Assembly: GCF_021130785.1 (NCBI RefSeq)
Contig: NW_025776818.1
Location: 58,503-122,502 of the forward strand
Reading direction: 5' to 3'
DNA from: Homalodisca vitripennis
Lineage: Eukaryota > Arthropoda > Insecta > Hemiptera > Cicadellidae
Length of the DNA: 64,000 nt
The notes under the pieces were generated by a model. The model did not search any database and was not told the DNA's origin. It saw nothing but the letters and a program-made list of their open reading frames with translations. This document shows positions 24,735 to 35,523 of this stretch, in pieces. The position numbers and the translations under genes are program-made. The number at the start of each line of letters is the position of its first letter. Position 1 is the stretch's first letter.

Positions 24735-25320
24735 TTTAATCATGGTCATGGTCATATTTCTTTATTAAAATATTCTTCAAGAACAGTAATAGTGTCACCC
24801 ATTCAACAAATTATGTACAGAGTAATGTAAGTAATAAATAAGAGCTGTCAGGAGTCATGTCAGAGCTTCCAATCTTCCTTATTTATTTCTGTCAATTCTT
24901 CGATGCTATGTATTGGGTGGTCCACTAGGAAGATGTGAAGGCATCTTTTCAAGGCTGCTCCCTTCAGGGTTGTCACGGTTTGTGGAAGAAAGTTCCTCAG
25001 CTTCCGATGTAGGATGGTTTTTTTCTCGAAAATTGATGTCCGATGAAGAGGTAGTATCTAATTTCCTGCATGACGTGTATGAAGAGTTTTCCCTCTTTGT
25101 ACCTGTAGTTTTTCAACGTATGGTATTACTTCCCGTATGTAAAGGGCAGTGATAGTCATAATTCTCAGGGTTTTAAATGCTTGTCGACACCTTTGATGAT
25201 GTTGGAGTTCCGCTAGGTTTCGGATAGCTTTTTTTGCAACTGATTCCAGTTTGAAAATCTCTGTTGAGATTTCTTGCAAAGGATCCACCCCAAACGGCAA
25301 GTCCATATCTCAGATGAGTT
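24735..25320 (-). mobile_element. LINE 3' end with TGACCA-repeat tail, minus strand
   Basis: The frame 25306-25058 (minus) reads EIFKLESVAKKAIRNLAEL, CRQAFKTLRIMTITALYIRE and VIPYVEKL, the post-RT segment of CR1/Jockey-type LINE proteins (…QK+A+R.I....C+..F+.L.I.T+..LYI.EV). Upstream, a YGLAVWG-type motif can be read in another frame near 25290-25310. Farther down, the C-terminal L.SFL.DHPIYSIEEF-like segment is visible only with frame changes (near 24900). The element ends in TTTATTAAAG-like sequence and a tail of TGACCA units (24735-24760, plus strand TGGTCATGGTCAT). RT core and 5' part are missing. Confidence 0.8.
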
Positions 25321-25324
25321 TCCA

Positions 25325-26190
25325 CGAAAACAGTAAAATGAAATTAGTTTTAACAAGGCAGATGAGTTTACTGTTGATATTTTAAACCAAACTGTTATTC
25401 TCGGAGTTTAGTTAAAATTAATGAAAATAGAAATACGCACCAGATGGTATTTAAAAAAATTTACACTATCAATAATAAGTTATATGGAGTTTTCCGGCTC
25501 TAAGCCTTTTGACTAGTGTTTTCCATGGAGGATGAAACCTGTCCTTGCTGCTAATAAATATGTTTACCTGGCACACTAAGCACTTACTAAGTAAAATTAT
25601 GAATAATCTTCTAAATAACTGTTTTCTTATGGCCCAGTTTCTGTCATTCACCGATGGATTATAACTAATAGACTGCTAACTCATATGGTGTAAAATAGGT
25701 CCATTCAAAAAGCCCGATGATCAAGAGGCTGGACTAGATTTTTAACCTTATTACTCCGTATTTTCTGTCAAATTTAAACATAAAGTAGATTGTACCTAAG
25801 CAAACATAATGAATAGGGATTATGTTGAGGGAAAACATTAAAAGTAACTAAGATGTAATTTCAAGCAGTAAAATGCTAACTAGATTTATTAAAAAGATTT
25901 ATTTAAATCTTGAAACGATATCACAGTTTCATGGATTAAGTACAATGTGACATAAATTTTCTATGGTAAATGAGTACTTACCTAATCGATGAAATCTAAT
26001 TGCTACTTAAAGAATAGTATTATTCCTACAACTATTAGAAATTACTCAAATTATAATGTACTCACAATACATTGCAACAAATTTAAAATAGTAAAAATAT
26101 GTTTACACAGAACGGTTGTTTGCGTTATACATTCCCTTTTAATTAGTATTACACAACTCCAGAGACCAAGATTGGATTATTTGCTTCTGT
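25325..26190. other. AT-rich stretch, no gene seen
   Basis: No recognisable feature. Confidence 0.4.
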
Positions 26191-26194
26191 AACA

Positions 26195-26365
26195 GTTGGG
26201 TGCAGCCCGGAGGGATTTTTAAGATAAGAATACGTCTATCTATGCTCATCCAAAAGGACCGTAAGAACATCCATGTAAAATTTCAGTACAATAGATTGAA
26301 TAGTTTATCCGTGAAAGAAAAAGAAATCAACAAATCCACTTTCGCATTTATAATATTATTAGGAT
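26195..26365 (+). mobile_element. RTE-type LINE 3' tail (solo)
   Basis: The segment ends TTTCGCATTTATAATATTAT followed by TAGGAT, and is preceded by TTTATCCGTGAAAG and AAAATTTCAGTAC. This layout (an 'in-line' conserved 3' UTR ending in TTCGCATTTATAATATTAGTAGGAT) is common at the 3' ends of RTE-like elements and their SINE partners in insects. No coding part is attached. Identification rests on that 3' signature. Confidence 0.55.
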
Positions 26366-26369
26366 GTGT

Positions 26370-27190
26370 AATGTAGTATGCAAGTGTACTGCATCTGTGT
26401 GTAAACCTGACTGTAAAATAAAGAATAATAAAGTCAGAAAAATATTCTGGCTCTTAAAAAGTCAGGCCGGTTTGATAGCTATAGAAACCGTCTCGTATTG
26501 CTGTCATGAGCTTACATTTTGAGCCTGGTTTTAATAAGGAAATATTACATTGGATCTCATATTGTTAAAAGTAATATAAATGCACACCCTTATGAGCACA
26601 ATTTTTTCGCTCAGTGGTAGCACTGTATACAATGCAGCACTTCATATAGCTAAGACACTCTCTCACCAGTCAATTTGGAGATAACGTACTGTAATAAAAA
26701 TATGAATCGGTCTTACGAGATAGTTCTATTTTATTTTCTATTCAAAAACCAGGAAATATAAATTGAAATTTGGTCTTATTACTAATTTTGTTATTTAATA
26801 TTACACTGAGAGTAAAATTTTTATACTGTACCGTATCACGTTTCAAGATGGTGAACCGTTACAATTGTAAAACCAAATAGCGTAAAATGTAATATGATTG
26901 TAAAGGTTTTCAAAGAATAATAAATAGTTTGAAACGTAATATAACCATTTCAATACTTAATTCATCTAAATTGGTCCGTAAATAATTTGCATTTAATTAT
27001 TTTACGTTTTTATAGAACCTTAAGAGTTCACTTATACTTATTAAGTTTACTTGAGAGTTTAATTTATGGTCTATTTATCTTTTGAATGGAAACAATAAAA
27101 TCTTTTACTTACATTACTGTATAATATATGACTTCAAGACTGTTTCAAGGACATGGAGATGCTGAGTTTCCTGATATATAGGATAGGAGA
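26370..27190. other. AT-rich stretch, no gene seen
   Basis: No recognisable feature. Confidence 0.4.
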
Positions 27191-27194
27191 CTGA

Positions 27195-27305
27195 GGCTCA
27201 CCAGTAGTTGGTGTCAAAGTGAAGTACCGTCCAATTACCCTTTCATGTCTGACATCGAGTCGCTCGCATCCGGTCAGTTTATTGGCTATAAAATGACTGT
27301 CACCG
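27195..27305 (-). repeat. Member of an inverted repeat pair (partner 22805-22905)
   Basis: The minus strand reads FIANKLTGCERLDVRHERVI, then GRYFTLTPTTGEP. In this copy ACTACTG is followed by GTGAGCC, which fits a splice donor, and an AG precedes the block. In the partner the same position reads ACTACTCCTG and lacks the GT. An exon origin is therefore possible but unproven. Protein family unknown. Confidence 0.55.
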
Positions 27306-27309
27306 ACAC

Positions 27310-27755
27310 CACGTAACAATGGTGGTCAATCACAAGGAGTGTATATTTAGTGATTGATTACTTTGCGGTTGGTTTAACTCAATTAGTCAATAATTTGTTG
27401 TTTTATTTGTAATTCCTGACGAAAAATACACACATTGGGGGGGGGGAGATAAAAGAATGGAATTGAAATATGTGCGGTATAATAGCAATGTTTGATTCAG
27501 TTAATAAGGAGATATTAAATATCTATTTACAACTGTGAAACGATTTGGGAATTATTCTTTTTCCCGTCGACGCTTTTAAATTGTGAGTGCTTTTTTATAT
27601 GGTTTCTTAGGCACAAGTGAGCTCAGTGAGTTGTAAAATATGTACAAAATATATACAAGGAAATTTACTAATACTTGTATTGATAAGAGCTCTAAGGTTG
27701 CGGATTTAAGATAAGTTCATTTATGTATTTAACAGTAGCTTCTACAATGACGAAT
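27310..27755. other. AT-rich stretch with a G homopolymer
   Basis: No gene seen. A run of about ten G lies near 27438-27447, unusual in this composition and a likely place for sequencing-length error. Confidence 0.45.
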
Positions 27756-27757
27756 TA

Positions 27758-28161
27758 GCTGAGTTTTTAGCGGACTGCCCTTCACCAGTTCACAAGGAAA
27801 TGAATTATCCAGACGACCTAAAGAGTCACCTGAAGATGGGACTTTGGTTACGTATAAATACAGTGGACAACTACAAAATTTTGAATTTTTGATATAGTAT
27901 GGTAATATATTATTTGATCATATACCTGTTGACTCGAAAAATAGCCTAAATGGTGTAAGCTGAGTTTTAGCGGACTGCCCTTCACCAGTTCACAAGGAAA
28001 TGAATTATCCAGACGACCTAAAGAGTCACCTGAAGATGGGACTTTGGTTACGTATAAATACAGTGGGACAACTACAAAATTTTGAATTTTTGATATAGTA
28101 TGGTAATATATTATTTGATCATATACCTGTTGACTCGAAAAATAGCCTAAATGGTGTAAGC
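27758..28161 (+). repeat. Perfect-looking tandem duplication, 200-bp unit, two copies
   Basis: The block beginning GCTGAGTTTT(T)AGCGGACTG at 27758 recurs at 27959, and CGGACTGCCC lies exactly 200 bases apart (27771 and 27971). The copies differ only by one T in a T-run and one G in a G-run. The first copy holds an open frame without a local ATG, reading HKEMNYPDDLKSHLKMGLW, ending at a TGA near 27890. In the second, the indels break the frame on both sides. This is a recent duplication or an assembly stutter. Confidence 0.95.
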
Positions 28162-28164
28162 CTT

Positions 28165-29068
28165 GGTGTATCGTTTGCTAAGTATTGTTCAACATTTTAA
28201 TAACATATCAATGTCTACGATTATTTCAAGACAACAAAGATTCTAAGATTTATTTTACGTGAAAAACCGATATTGTAATATTTTTAGTCTGTTATAATGG
28301 TTACTTGTAATAATGCTAAAATAAATACAACTCCAAAAGTTCCAAGAGTGGAAACTTTCATAAGCAGTGAGCAGAACAATACATTTTGAAGTTAAACTCT
28401 CCAAGTTGTATGATTTGTGCACTGTCTTAGATACTGAGCTGTGGAAATTTATTACCTTTCAGCATCAGCTTGTATAAAGTTTCGTAATAATATACTGTTT
28501 CTTTTACTGTTTCACTTTTGAGATTTCATCTTTGGAAACCCATAAACAAAAACTGTATTGACGAGTAAACCCCTATGAAGATAGGGGTTATTTATTAAAC
28601 TGTAACAGTATTTCAACATTAAATTATATGCTCTAATAAAATTTGAATGTAAAAAAGTGAGAACCTTTCCAATACTGTTTTAGAATACTTAATATTGAAT
28701 TGTTAAAGTTTAATTGAATGGAATATCAACAATTATCCATGTTGTAAACTGTTCGATTGCATTTTAATTCAATATAAATTCAATTACATTTTCATATGTG
28801 TAAAGATACATTTCTTTTGAAATGTATGGATGTTTATAAACAAAAACAGTTTTTAAATATTAAAAGTTATATTTTAAGCTTTCTGAAAATGGTTTGATTG
28901 TCATAAACGTTTTATTAAAATAGGTAAAGATTTTTATTAAATCTTTGTCGCGAGTATTGCCAGTTATTTTGAAAATCATTAATTTTTTTGAAAATAATCG
29001 AGTACGAAATTACTCGTAATTGATTTTTGCTTACAGTCCGGAAATGATCTTACTCCATTAACACAATA
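28165..29068. other. AT-rich stretch, no gene seen
   Basis: No recognisable feature. Confidence 0.4.
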
Positions 29069-29069
29069 T

Positions 29070-29640
29070 CAATTACGTGTTCCTTGTTCGGTGGTTCTCC
29101 GAGGTGCTGCGATTAGAGTCAATTTTAGAATATACTACTGAACAATTCAAAGCATTTAAATATACCGAAACTTTCTACCGTTGTTTCCATGGATATAAGA
29201 AATTTCGATGTGTACTTCTGTAGGGGACATATCAGCTGTTTCTTTAATAAGAGTCCATAAGTTATCCTACGCAAGTGACGTTCTTTTATAATTATATACA
29301 CAACCACAAGATTTATTTGTACTTAGTCTTGTAGCCAAACATTTACTAGTGTAAGCCATCAGCTTTGAATTTCGTAAAAGTGATGAAAACTTTCTTCCAT
29401 AAATGTATCTAACACCTAAGGCAGTAATTTCGGGTGTAAAACTGACGTCAAATTTCTAGCTTCTCCGTCAGTTGTTGGAAACTGAGTAAAGAACCTTACA
29501 TTGTAATTAGTAAACGGTTCTGTAACTTCGGTAGTTGATTCAATATTACTCTGATAACGTTAAGGAAATTTTTTTTTTCTGGAATATCATTTTTAGACAG
29601 GTTTTCTTCCACATACGAAACATTTTCGTATAAATATATC
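29070..29640 (+). repeat. RU repeat, copy 5 (block 1 missing)
   Basis: It starts abruptly within block 2 at ~29075 (CGTGTTCCTTGTTCGGTGGT), identical in type to 15255. Block 3 is at ~29180-29200 (GTTTCCATGGATATAAGAAA). Colinearity with 15255-15610 and then 16330-16560 follows. Upstream RU sequence is absent, so the left boundary of the 29-33.8 kb duplicate probably lies near 29070. Confidence 0.65.
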
Positions 29641-29644
29641 TTAA

Positions 29645-30590
29645 TTACAAAGATATAATTATTTTTAATATTACCTATTTGGTATGAAATTAGTCAGTAG
29701 AATATAATATAAATTAAATTCTTTTCACACTATTGCATCTAATAGCTAGCAGCCTTCACATTGAATAGGCATTGTAGATAAAATTATTGACAGGTATTTC
29801 TTAATTTAGTTTAAAAAAGAAAAGGGCAAAAAGTCTGCTGGAGACATTATACACATTAATGCTCTGATCAGTGATGGTCTTATGGTTTCACGTTCTAAGT
29901 CACTTTCATTGTAATTTTACTACATTAAAAACTTCATTTGGGTGCTTGTGTTTAAATCTTTATTCCGCTATAATTTGTCTATGGAAACTTGGATCTGTGT
30001 AGTCCATTTTTAGTAAAGATTTAGAGGTTCAACGTTCAGCTTAACATTTATGGTAGGCGATATATTTATGTTAGGGTATCCTTCAAGGTCCTGAATGTTT
30101 GTCATTAATTGTAGTCCTGCCTGTTCTGTTTACTTATCTATCCTGGCTCTGGTGAGTTCCTACCCTTATCGGCCTAAGCCGAGAAAGAATCCAACGCTCA
30201 CGGTTATAACTTCTGTAGTTTTATGGGAATAATCCCCAGCATTTTCCCTGTCACAATATATGCATTTTTATTTCGAAGTAACTCGGTCTATACACCGTAC
30301 TGGATGGTGTATATTGACATTATAATTTTAATTCCCTTACTTTTTAATTAATTGTAAATTGACACCTTACACTATACTTTATTAGTTAATTCTTGGTAAC
30401 TCAAATTTAGCAGAGAAGAACAATTTCAGACTCCTAAATAGTAATAAATGAGAAATTATCACAAGCACATTATTACATTCTTGTCATTAGTTACCTGTTA
30501 TGTAATAGGGTTTGCTGAGTTCTTATTTCAAATTTGAACTCTACAGCTTACTTCATTTTGATATATCCTGTGGACATATAAAAATTTCTG
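29645..30590. other. Mostly unassigned; weak match to 16.6-16.8 kb
   Basis: No gene seen. Around 29830-29970 there is weak similarity to 16600-16760 (AGTTTCACGTT.CA.TC and TAATTTTACTACATTA). The rest has no counterpart at 16-17 kb and looks like inserted or diverged DNA. Confidence 0.4.
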
Positions 30591-30597
30591 GCATTCT

Positions 30598-30785
30598 GGG
30601 TGTGCCGATGGCTGAGCGGTCTCAGTTAGAGATAGCGCGGGTTCGAATCCTGTCTGTGACCGTTGCACTTTTTATCAGTACCATAGACCTTGTACTGTAT
30701 CGACTCTCCCCCTTATTCTGTTTGATAAGATCCTCGCACAGGCCAGTGGCCCATGAGGACGGGCAGAGTAATGCTTAAAAGTAGA
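30598..30785 (+). mobile_element. tRNA-derived SINE
   Basis: The head carries a Pol III A box TGGCTGAGCGGT at 30609-30620 and a B box GGTTCGAATCC at 30640-30650, as in tRNA-Leu/Ser genes. The spacing is far too short for the anticodon arm and variable loop, so this is not a functional tRNA. It is followed by the tRNA-unrelated body (TTGCACTTTTTATCAGTACC, then CGCACAGGCCAGTGGCCCAT) and an A-rich end at ~30780. The same body occurs at 4300-4435 (+) and 39661-39832 (-). It is a non-autonomous retroelement that needs a partner LINE; which one cannot be read here. Confidence 0.85.
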
Positions 30786-30789
30786 TCGG

Positions 30790-31435
30790 CTTCTCCTTTT
30801 TTTTATTGACTCAGTCATACCTGAAAAAATGTTTACATCCAAGGTGATGAAGGAGAAATCGAGTGAGCTTACTAAAGTGGTAGGCTTCTATGACTCTCAG
30901 CTTAATTCCATAGTTGGACAGCTCCATCATACAATTTGTCTGTGTAGAAATCTTGTGCAATATTTTATGGCGGTACTAAAATAAACTTCTGCTAAGCAAG
31001 CGAGTGTACTACAACGTAATTTTGATGTTATATATTGCCAATAGCTTTTAACATTGTTCGAAATATATTATAACTTATTTTCCTCTATGAATAAAAGTGT
31101 CATTAAAATCTCAAATGATAGTTCACAGTTTGTTGTCATATTTATTAACTAATATATTTTATCGTTACTGCTTGGTTATATATAAAAGCAAAAAAACATT
31201 CGCTAACACTCAGGCAAATACGTTAGATTGCCATGTAGCCTACTAATATCAAACACAGTAACGCAGCTATGGTTGGAAGCTAATTCTATGCGATTGTTGA
31301 GTGCATCTCTAGTTCACCTTCCTCTTACGTGTAGCAAATAAAATTAACCGTCTTCCACACAAGTAAATCTTACGTGCAACCAAATCTTCCAAACATTAGA
31401 CAGCTATGGTGAGAAGGAGTGAATCAGTGAAAAAA
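30790..31435. other. AT-rich stretch, no gene seen
   Basis: No recognisable feature. Confidence 0.4.
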
Positions 31436-31439
31436 GCTG

Positions 31440-32010
31440 TAAAATTTAAGTTTCAAAACGATGCGGGTGTTTGTTTTAACCTTTTTCACGTTTTCGTCGC
31501 CGATTATTTTTGGATCCCTTTGTACAAACATGACTCCAGATTTCAGGTCTCTAATTTTAGATAATTCACGAAAGAGGAAGGTGAACTTCAGCTAAATTTT
31601 ACATGAACATTAAAACAGACCTTCCCACCATACCTGTGTTATGTGTAGTACAGTCGGAAGCTCAAACCGTGCTTTGAGATCGGTGCACTAAATTATGCAA
31701 CTGATGAGACTACGAAAATACCTATTCTCGTATATTGCAATAGTCTTTTCGTTAGGGTGTCTCTCATGAGGAAACGATGCTGGGAGTTCATTTCGATCTT
31801 TTTCATTCATTATCGACGACTGTAATTGGATCCCTTCAGGCGAACACGACTCGATTTAAGAAGTCTGCAACAGCATCAGATATTAGACAGTGCATTCATA
31901 GAATCAGCCCTTCCCACTATGTCTGCGTTATGGAAGACTGAGGTAGGTTGTTTTAGATCGTGTCAGCCAACATTGCAGTGCTCTCAGTTGTACATCTGAA
32001 AAGACATAAG
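31440..32010 (+). repeat. Old tandem duplication, ~300-bp unit
   Basis: GATGCGGGTG...GTCGCCGATTAT...TTGGATCCCTTTGTACAAAC at ~31460-31530 recurs, diverged, as GATGCTGGGAG...ATCGACGACTGT...TTGGATCCCTTCAGGCGAAC at ~31775-31845. ACCTTCCCACCATACCTGTG (31619) recurs as CCTTCCCACTATGTCTGCGT (31911). The second part also matches 16790-16900, next to the other mariner copy. No protein was recognised. Confidence 0.6.
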
Positions 32011-32084
32011 GATACAAGTTGCATTATGAAAATAATGAAAATTCTTAGGAAAAAATTGATTTATTCATTGATTGATTATTGATA

Positions 32085-32600
32085 CAAATAGTGAATATTC
32101 TTTAAGATTGTCTACTCATGCATCAATACACCTGCGTGACAATTATGCCACACTTGGAAAGCATCCTGGAACTCCTCGACTGGATTGCCTCTCAGGAACC
32201 TTATAACTTCACCGCAGATTTTTTCCCACCGACTCCCTGTGCTTTCCACTCAGCTCTCTCTTCATTCGGTGGTACAAAAAAGCAGAAGGAGCTGTGGCAC
32301 TATGTCTTGTTCTGGGTAGGGTAGTTGGTAACGGCGAAGGCCGTGTTTCTGGGGGAAATTTCTGTGGTGGAGCTTGAAGATGACTTTAATATGAAGCCTG
32401 ATGCGAGTGATCCAGCGTTTCAGTCTCGAGCACCTCCAGATAAAAGGCTGCGTTGACAGTTTTTTCTTGCGATAAAACTCAAAATACACGATTCCTGGAA
32501 CGTCATAGAAGACGCATTCTTCTGATACGAGACTTGCTCATGTGCAGGTTTTTTGTTTTCGAGAGGATTAGTGTGCTATTCGGAGCTCTGCCTTTTGGAT
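32085..32600 (-). pseudogene. mariner transposase, C-terminal part (dead), copy 2
   Basis: This is the paralogue of 16945-17520. The minus-strand frame 32489-32262 reads KLSTQPFIWRCSRLKRWITR, then IKVIFKLHHRN. The frame then shifts: the PSHTAF part is out of frame, and PQL/LPYPEQ pieces follow. The position of the second catalytic Asp again holds a basic residue (HHRN where HHDN is expected). Frameshifts are more numerous than in copy 1. Flanking sequence on both sides is colinear with that of copy 1, so it was copied with its surroundings rather than by transposition. Confidence 0.85.
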
Positions 32601-32699
32601 TCTGGATCTAAATATGTACTGATGCTTTTGTATAACACAAATTGCTAAAGAATATGTGTGCTGCGGTTATTCAGCACACTCGGCAGGGCGCCCTCTCAA

Positions 32700-33812
32700 T
32701 TTAGATGTTTAGCTGACGCATTATTCCCCGAAACTACTTATTTTACTTCGTTATGAAACGGAAATTTTATTATTATCAGTTACAAAGAGGAATTTAAATA
32801 TTTAAATGTAGTAATAGAATCGAATTAGACATTCCTTGTACTGTATAATTTAAATTGGCCCTTTATTATATCTTGTACTGCGAAAGAGAGCTTTGGCGTG
32901 AATTTATGTAACTAACAGAATGAGTAAAAACTTCAAGAACATATCATAATTTTTTGGCACTGATTTTTTTATTATTAAATTATACCAGTTAAACAAAAAT
33001 GAGTTAATCTTGCTATATCTTAAATAAAAAGCATCGTCTAATGTAAACTCATTACGAATATCTTACTTACTAGAAATTCAAGAAAGATTGCTCGAAAAAC
33101 ACAAGTAAGAAAATGTTTTCTCATTAACAGTTATATATGTTTTTGATGAGACTACGTGAAAACTTCCAATAAATGTTAGTGTCCGATTGGTATAAAATAT
33201 TGTAAACTGATTCTCCCTTTAATATTTGGGTACTAAGAGGATTATACATAGCACCAATCACAAATTAATAGCTTTTACACAAAACATAACAATGAAGTGT
33301 ATTAACTATATATATTTAATTAGTACTTGTTAGCACTACATATGAAATATTCTGGTCTTTTGTGCTGTAAATAATTCTTGCTAAACTAGGATATAAACTG
33401 CTTTTAGTAACGAAAAATAGTGAGTAAATTAATGATTAATATTTAATTAAAGTAAGTCAACCTTGTATGTCCCGTTCCTGCCTATGGCCATCACATCGTG
33501 TTACTGGTGATACGTCCGCAACTAACTGTGAGTTGAGCGAAGTTTGAAACATGCAGCGACATAAACACTTTTATAATTGTTTAAAAACATTAAACTATAA
33601 ATGCCATTTTGTTTCCATGGATATAAAATAATATTTTGTGTAAACTGCTGCTTACGTTTCACCTGTCCCTTATATTGCTGACGTCACGGCTACTACCAAA
33701 ACTAAACAGAGTGTTTTTTTAACATGATTGCCCTAACAAGTACATTTTAATATGACAAACTTGTGAATAAATCATTAAAATGTTTTTAAAGAGACAGTTC
33801 CACGTCTAAACT
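32700..33812 (+). repeat. RU repeat, copy 6
   Basis: The left arm with GAAAGAGAGCTTTGGCGTGAA is at ~32883. Block 1 is at ~33202-33245, block 2 at ~33455-33500 (GTTCCTGCCTATGGCCATCA), and block 3 at ~33605-33640 (GTTTCCATGGATATAAAATA), with TTGCTGACGTCACG at ~33675. It is colinear throughout with copy 4 (17620-18650). Confidence 0.75.
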
Positions 33813-33814
33813 TA

Positions 33815-34063
33815 TGATATGAGTGCTACATTATTAGTTTTTAGATACAATATCCAGGGACACTATTCCAAATGACATTTTATACTATTGATAATTAGTC
33901 TGCAGTAGTGTAGTTTTGAATTTGTAAAAAATAATATAACAAATAACATAACAATAATGCATCACTAATTATATATAAGTTTTTATTATAAATCCATACT
34001 TTTAGATTTTTAATAATATACACTCTAACCCTATAGGACATATTTTAAATAAATAAATAAATG

Positions 34064-34065
<2 letters not shown>
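33815..34065. other. RU downstream sequence, no gene
   Basis: Resembles 57170-57360 (downstream of RU copy 11), including an AATAATATAAC and a CATCACTAA segment. No coding sequence. Confidence 0.45.
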
Positions 34066-34123
<58 letters not shown>

Positions 34124-34128
34124 ATAAT
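34066..34128. repeat. TA microsatellite
   Basis: A run of about 30 TA/AT dinucleotides with one phase change at ~34112. Length is probably variable between individuals and uncertain in the assembly. Confidence 0.95.
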
Positions 34129-34129
34129 A

Positions 34130-34978
34130 CTTACTTACTTAAATGCAAAAAAAGTCTGCGTATTTGAATTTTTAAGTATTCCCTCAAATGTTTCTTGAAA
34201 CTAGCTTTAAAATTAAAAATTAAGTATCTTTCAGTGTCATAGAACGAAATGTATTCCAGTATTTAGTATTTCAATAAATAAATATTATATGTCGTAATAG
34301 GATTAAATAGTAATGACAAATACTATTTATACTAGTGTTGATGGCAGCAATAACATATTAAGCCAATTTTGATATTTTGCAATTTTATCAAGTATCTATG
34401 TTTAGCTTGTTAAAACTTTCCCAAAACGTATTTAATAGGAGAGTGTCTAAATAGGCAACAAAGTCACATTGTGAGATAATTCTGTCCCGTCGATTTATCA
34501 TTATGTGATAGCAATTGATTCCTTATAAATTAATAAAATTTTAGTGGCTCAGAAATAAACATAATACGTCAGAGTAGAATTTGGACAGCGGAGAGATAAG
34601 CGTAAGCACCTCAGGTAACTAAGGCTCATTGTGAGAGAATCCTACTCACTGTTTTATCATTATATGATAGTGATGAATTCCTTACAGAGCTTTTATAAAG
34701 TGGAAGCTCATAAATGATTATATTGAAAATTATAATTTAATACCATATAGTTTAGGTATTACATGTTGTAATGTAATAAGCTAACTTAATCTAATTATTA
34801 ATAAAGTAAAATACATTATATTAATAATTAAACGATTAAATAAACCAATTAGACATCCTCTAATGTTGGTTCCATTATTTTTATAGAAAAAAATCAAGGA
34901 ACAAGACTAGATACATTTTTAGATATAATTTATATTTTAATGGGTTAAAAATCTAATTATATATTATTAAAATTTTAT
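34130..34978. other. RU downstream sequence, colinear with 57.4-57.63 kb
   Basis: CTCAGGTAACTAAGGCTCAT followed by TGTGAGAGAATC at ~34610 matches CTCAGGTAACAAAGGCACAT and TGTGAGAGAATG at 57468. Similarity continues to about 34790, where a TTACATNNTGTA segment matches 57612. This makes the region part of the long RU unit. No gene seen. Confidence 0.55.
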
Positions 34979-34979
34979 T

Positions 34980-35372
34980 ACAGAAGATGGAAATTAAATT
35001 TAAGTAAAAAGTTTTATTACTGCATCATTTTACTTTGCCATGGCTTATCTCTTGTATTGTCGATGCGTGCTCTGGTGAATATTTACGTAATTAACGGAAT
35101 GAGTTAGGAGTTGTAGACTATATACTTCTTTAAAACTATCTGAAACCTTATTTTAATTTTTCTGGTTTCAAACATTAAACGTGTTGTAATTTTGTATTAC
35201 TAATGTTAGTCAGGTAACGTAAGCTAATTTGAACTAAACTTAATATTTATCCTAACAAAAATGTCCAAAACGTTGCTCGAAGACGTACGTTAGAACATTC
35301 TTCTCATAAAATATTAAATATTTGTCTATGGAAAACAGTTCCAAAACTGTTGTGACGCTTAGATCAGCAAAA
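34980..35372 (+). repeat. RU repeat, copy 7a, left part (interrupted)
   Basis: The segment matches 46780-47160 closely for ~380 bases. Landmarks are AAGTTTTATTACTGCAT, GATGCGTGCTCTGGTGAAT, TATTACTAATGTTAGTCAGG and TTGTGACGCTTAGA. Similarity stops at about 35372. It resumes at ~38866 after the Jockey-like insertion. Confidence 0.8.
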
Positions 35373-35400
35373 TAGTAATAGATATAATATTTTCAAAGCT

Positions 35401-35523
35401 ATGATTGATAATAGTGATGACATAGATAAAGACAAGAACTATTCACGCTCAGAATGTTCAGACAGTTCAGACTCAGAAGATCAAAGAAGATTAAAAATAA
35501 AAAAAAAACAAGAGCCCACATAA
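35401..35523 (+). other. Small acidic/serine-rich open frame, 40 residues
   Basis: An ATG at 35401 opens 40 codons to TAA at 35521-35523. The first part is rich in D, S and E (DNSDDIDKD, then SECSDSSDSEDQ), the end in K and R (RRLKIKKK). It lies between the end of RU similarity and the Jockey-like Gag region. It could be the acidic N-terminal scrap of a piggyBac-type transposase or other nuclear protein, or chance. No catalytic domain follows. Not called as a gene. Confidence 0.2.

Noticed and set aside
30598..30665. tRNA gene (Leu/Ser-like A and B boxes)
   Set aside because: Box spacing leaves no room for anticodon arm and variable loop, and the same sequence recurs with a SINE body at 39.7 kb.
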